NCBI GenBank assembly: GCA_010909725.1
Contig: JAACMV010000030.1
Coordinates: 1,054,001-1,118,000, forward strand
Reading direction: 5' to 3'
Source of the DNA: Picochlorum sp. 'celeri'
Lineage: Eukaryota; Chlorophyta; Trebouxiophyceae
Length of the DNA stretch: 64,000 nucleotides
The position numbers were made by a program, and so were the translations under genes. Below are positions 61,706 through 64,000 of this stretch, piece after piece. The notes below the pieces were generated by a model. The model saw nothing but the letters and a program-made list of their open reading frames with translations. It did not search any database and had not been told where the DNA came from. Every line of letters begins with the position of its first letter. The first letter of the stretch is position 1.

Positions 61706-61745
61706 AACGCGTTCATAGTCGTAGTCGTCTATACCCGGTCCAGCA

Positions 61746-62110
61746 GATCGATGGACCGAAATATTTCATTGGCTTTAGAAAGACGCTAGTCCAAAAAACT
61801 GTCCACTTTCATCCTGTGGTCTTTTTTTATCGTGTCTTTTTACGGACGAAAACGCGACGAGCGCTTTGCTTCTTTTGAAATTGTGTCTCCGGTCGAATGG
61901 ATGACAGGAGCGGACACAGTTCAGAGTGACAAGCAAGCGTGTCAGTAGCGTGCTCTTGGCGCAACACACTCACTGCCACCCGCCTGCTTGAGCTTGGTTG
62001 TCTTTTTTCTGCCGTCTCATTGACTTGATTGGATACTATTGGAATGGCAATCAATGATTCATGCAGATACTCAGCAGAGGTCCTGGACGCCGTGGCTCTG
62101 TCCACTGTGA
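61746..62110 (+). repeat. Composite repeat R2, copy A
   Basis: Shares ordered blocks with R2 copy B: gatcgatggaccg; gtgtctttttacggacg; ctccggtcgaatggatgaca; ctcttggcgcaacacactca with gcctgcttgagcttggtt; ctcattgacttgatt; gaggtcctggac; and gtccactgtgattg. Spacing differs because copy B has an insertion. A dispersed-element remnant is likely. Confidence 0.8.
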
Positions 62111-62562
62111 TTGCCAAGGCGTTTCCGTGAACCGGTGCGGGACCCCTCTCTGTGGCCATACGTGGGTCGTATGATGGAATTCTTATGAATCATATTAATG
62201 GCTCTTCCTGCCCATGGGTGACAGCTCTGCAGGCCCCTCCTCCTCGTCCCAACCAATGTGACGCGAACGGAATTGCCGACGACCACCTGTGTTTTTAATG
62301 GGGACTTTCATTCGTCGCGGTGTCGACGGGACATTGTACCGAGTATAATAATCCCATGTTCCATGCAATTGGACACTAGAGCGATCGACACAGATCCCAA
62401 GTACCCCAGTGTTTTTATGCTGTAATTGAACACAATAAAAAATATTGTGCAGGGGCTCGAACCCCGGACCACCGTCGCTCTTTTTTATCGTTTCCATTTA
62501 CGGAGAGAAAAGAGTAGAGTTGAGTCAAAGAGTGACTGAGTGACATATTCTACTATCCAACG

Positions 62563-63117
62563 GATCGATGGACCGGACCATTGTGCTATCCGTGGTGGTG
62601 TCAAAAATCTCCACGCTGGTGTCACTTTTTTGTGCAGAACTGTCCACTTTTGTCGTGGTCGCCTTTTTTTATTGTGTCTTTTTACGGACGGAGACGACGA
62701 GCGTGCTAGGCGTGATATCTCCGGTCGAATGGATGACAGGAGCGGACTGTTCAGTTTTAGTGACTGTGGCTAAACTAGCGAGCTCCAAATAGCAAGCAAG
62801 CTCTCTTTTCCTCTGCCCCATATATTGTTGCCGGGCAACACTACCACTTCTCTGTGTACATATCCGTTGTTACATGGTTTATATGTCCACAATTTTGCGA
62901 GCCGCCCACAGATACTCTCAACAAGCATTCGTGGCATGCGTGCTCTTGGCGCAACACACTCACTGCCACCCGCCTGCTTGAGCTTGGTTTTGTTTTTTAT
63001 GCCCTCTCATTGACTTGATTTAACAGTATTGCAATATCAATCAACGATTCGTGCAGAAACCCATCATCAGGAGAAAGAGAGGTCCTGGACGTCGTAGCTG
63101 TCCACTGTGATTGTGGC
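62563..63117 (+). repeat. Composite repeat R2, copy B, with insertion
   Basis: Same block order as copy A but longer: about 190 bp (roughly 62755-62937) separates the gaatggatgacaggagcgga block from the ctcttggcgcaacacactca block. Copy B partly overlaps the R1-like inverted segment at its right end. Confidence 0.8.
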
Positions 63118-63235
63118 AGCGTACATTGCCAGTCGTGGCCTGGATTTCCTTCGCAGGTTACACAACGTACTGCCAAGACACTCTCGTGTCGTTGCCAACA
63201 CAGAGCGTTCAACCTTCACACGCAGCGAGGTTCGA
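63110..63235 (-). repeat. Diverged inverted relative of R1
   Basis: On the minus strand this segment contains gtgaaggttgaacgctc followed by a ggc-acgac block, aligning to gcgtgaaggttgaacgctc and ggcgacgac of R1, and continues with scattered matches for about 120 bp. An old copy in opposite orientation. Confidence 0.55.
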
Positions 63236-63299
63236 TAGAAGAGGATGGAGTAGAATACCAACCAATGTACAGAGGGTTCTCTCTTCTTTCACAAGATAG

Positions 63300-64000
63300 T
63301 TTGAATTAGAAGTTGTTACATGAGAATAAATCTTCTCAGTATATGAAATTGACCATGATGACCAGATCTCTCCTAGGGATCTCATCTCCCTAGATGTTGA
63401 CGAGAGATCTCCTCCCACAGGGACGTAGCTCTCTGCTACAGAGACCACCACCAAAAACATACCAACCAAGCCAATCAAAAGAAGGGTGTTGTATAATTGA
63501 AAAACAGTATTCATCAAAGTGTCGCACACCACGTGAAACAACAACTCCTCCTCGAACACCACACACACACCACAAGATCTGCTATTGCTACTGCTACAAC
63601 ACGAGACAACACACCAACAAAGAAGCAAAGCAGTCAAAAAAGAAGAAAGTAAATATCTCATAATAGTAGTAGTAGTAGTAATAATAATAACATGTACAAC
63701 AATCCACACGAGCAATAATACCAACCAATAATAACAGGACAGAACAAAGCACACAAGTCTCATGCTCACAAGAAGAAGACCAACCTGGAGCTGCCCTACA
63801 CAGACAACAAGTGAGATAGATAAAGAGTTATAATAATATCTTCTCCTTCACGACAACAACAACAAGCAAGCTGTGGCAAGCACTAGAGTAATGTTGCTTG
63901 AATGCTGGAGGAAAGTATGACATTGTCTTACGTAGACTTCATGAGGAGTTGCAATTAGACTAGTAGGACACAACTGTGACGCTTCTTTGAATGAGGGAGA
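63300..64000. repeat. Low-complexity, AC-rich sequence with short tandem repeats
   Basis: Purine- and C-rich, T-poor sequence with a (tag)n/(taa)n microsatellite at about 63663-63690, (aac)n at about 63855-63870, ccacac runs, and palindromic gagatctc-type segments near 63365-63412. A minus-strand frame of about 180 residues here is a by-product of the composition. No gene seen to the window end. Confidence 0.7.

Noticed and set aside
60755..61720. Four frames of about 92-106 residues on both strands in the R1 repeats
   Set aside because: Identical because the DNA is duplicated; both strands are open and no protein family is recognisable.
62440..62510. A tRNA gene
   Set aside because: Only a T-arm-like hairpin is present; no acceptor, D or anticodon arm could be folded.
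63209..63769. Minus-strand frame of about 186 residues rich in Leu/Val/Cys/Thr
   Set aside because: It arises from T-poor, AC-rich low-complexity sequence and microsatellites; no domain and composition unlike any gene in the window.

Overview
This window is nuclear DNA of a compact-genome eukaryote, almost certainly a unicellular photosynthetic one. About 40 protein genes occupy the first 60.6 kb. They carry short spliceosomal introns, mostly 50-130 nt, and encode eukaryote-only machinery: DP/E2F, ORC3, TAF2, DHX8/Prp22, UVSSA, RRP15, an RBR ubiquitin ligase and HAP2. Several genes point to a plastid and the plant/algal lineage: an FAD4-type desaturase, a plastidic-type glucose transporter, plastid-type histidine biosynthesis (IGPD), a PILS-like carrier and a protein resembling plant EFFECTOR OF TRANSCRIPTION. 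A green microalga is my best guess. The exact group is not determined.

Layout. 1-10.8 kb: DP (cut by the window edge), a coiled-coil protein, two secreted trypsin-like proteases in tandem, a protein with duplicated Myb/SANT-like modules, a ZIP9-type zinc transporter and an Ariadne-like RBR ligase. 10.9-21.6 kb: DHX8, acyl-CoA dehydratase (HACD), a conserved small protein, FAD4, a methyltransferase, a GATA-like factor and a short-chain dehydrogenase. 21.6-31.6 kb: a CBP60-like protein, ORC3, a PILS-like carrier, a patatin lipase and PDI. 31.7-38 kb: sugar transporter, CCR4-like phosphatase/nuclease and RRP15 closely packed on the minus strand, then IGPD and a farnesylatable DnaJ. 38.4-43.7 kb: a repeat-rich coiled coil, the gamete fusogen HAP2/GCS1, TMEM33 and the branched-chain ketoacid dehydrogenase beta subunit. 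43.9-52.3 kb: SSADH, UVSSA, two small genes, GABA transaminase and glutamate decarboxylase. 52.5-60.6 kb: TAF2, three small genes and a PiT phosphate transporter. 60.7-64 kb: gene-poor, built of direct and inverted repeats and simple sequence.

Highlights. All three enzymes of the GABA shunt (GAD, GABA-T, SSADH) lie within 8.4 kb on one strand; the last two have mitochondrial-type presequences. An apparently complete five-exon HAP2 gene implies a sexual cycle. Gene packing is extreme: a stop and a start codon share one base, and two convergent coding regions overlap by 79 bp. Of 27 introns I could place by frame, 16 start with GT[A/G]CG instead of the usual GTAAG/GTATG, a local splice-donor dialect worth testing against the U1 snRNA. 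All exon models are my own reading of frame continuity and family similarity; no transcript data were available.
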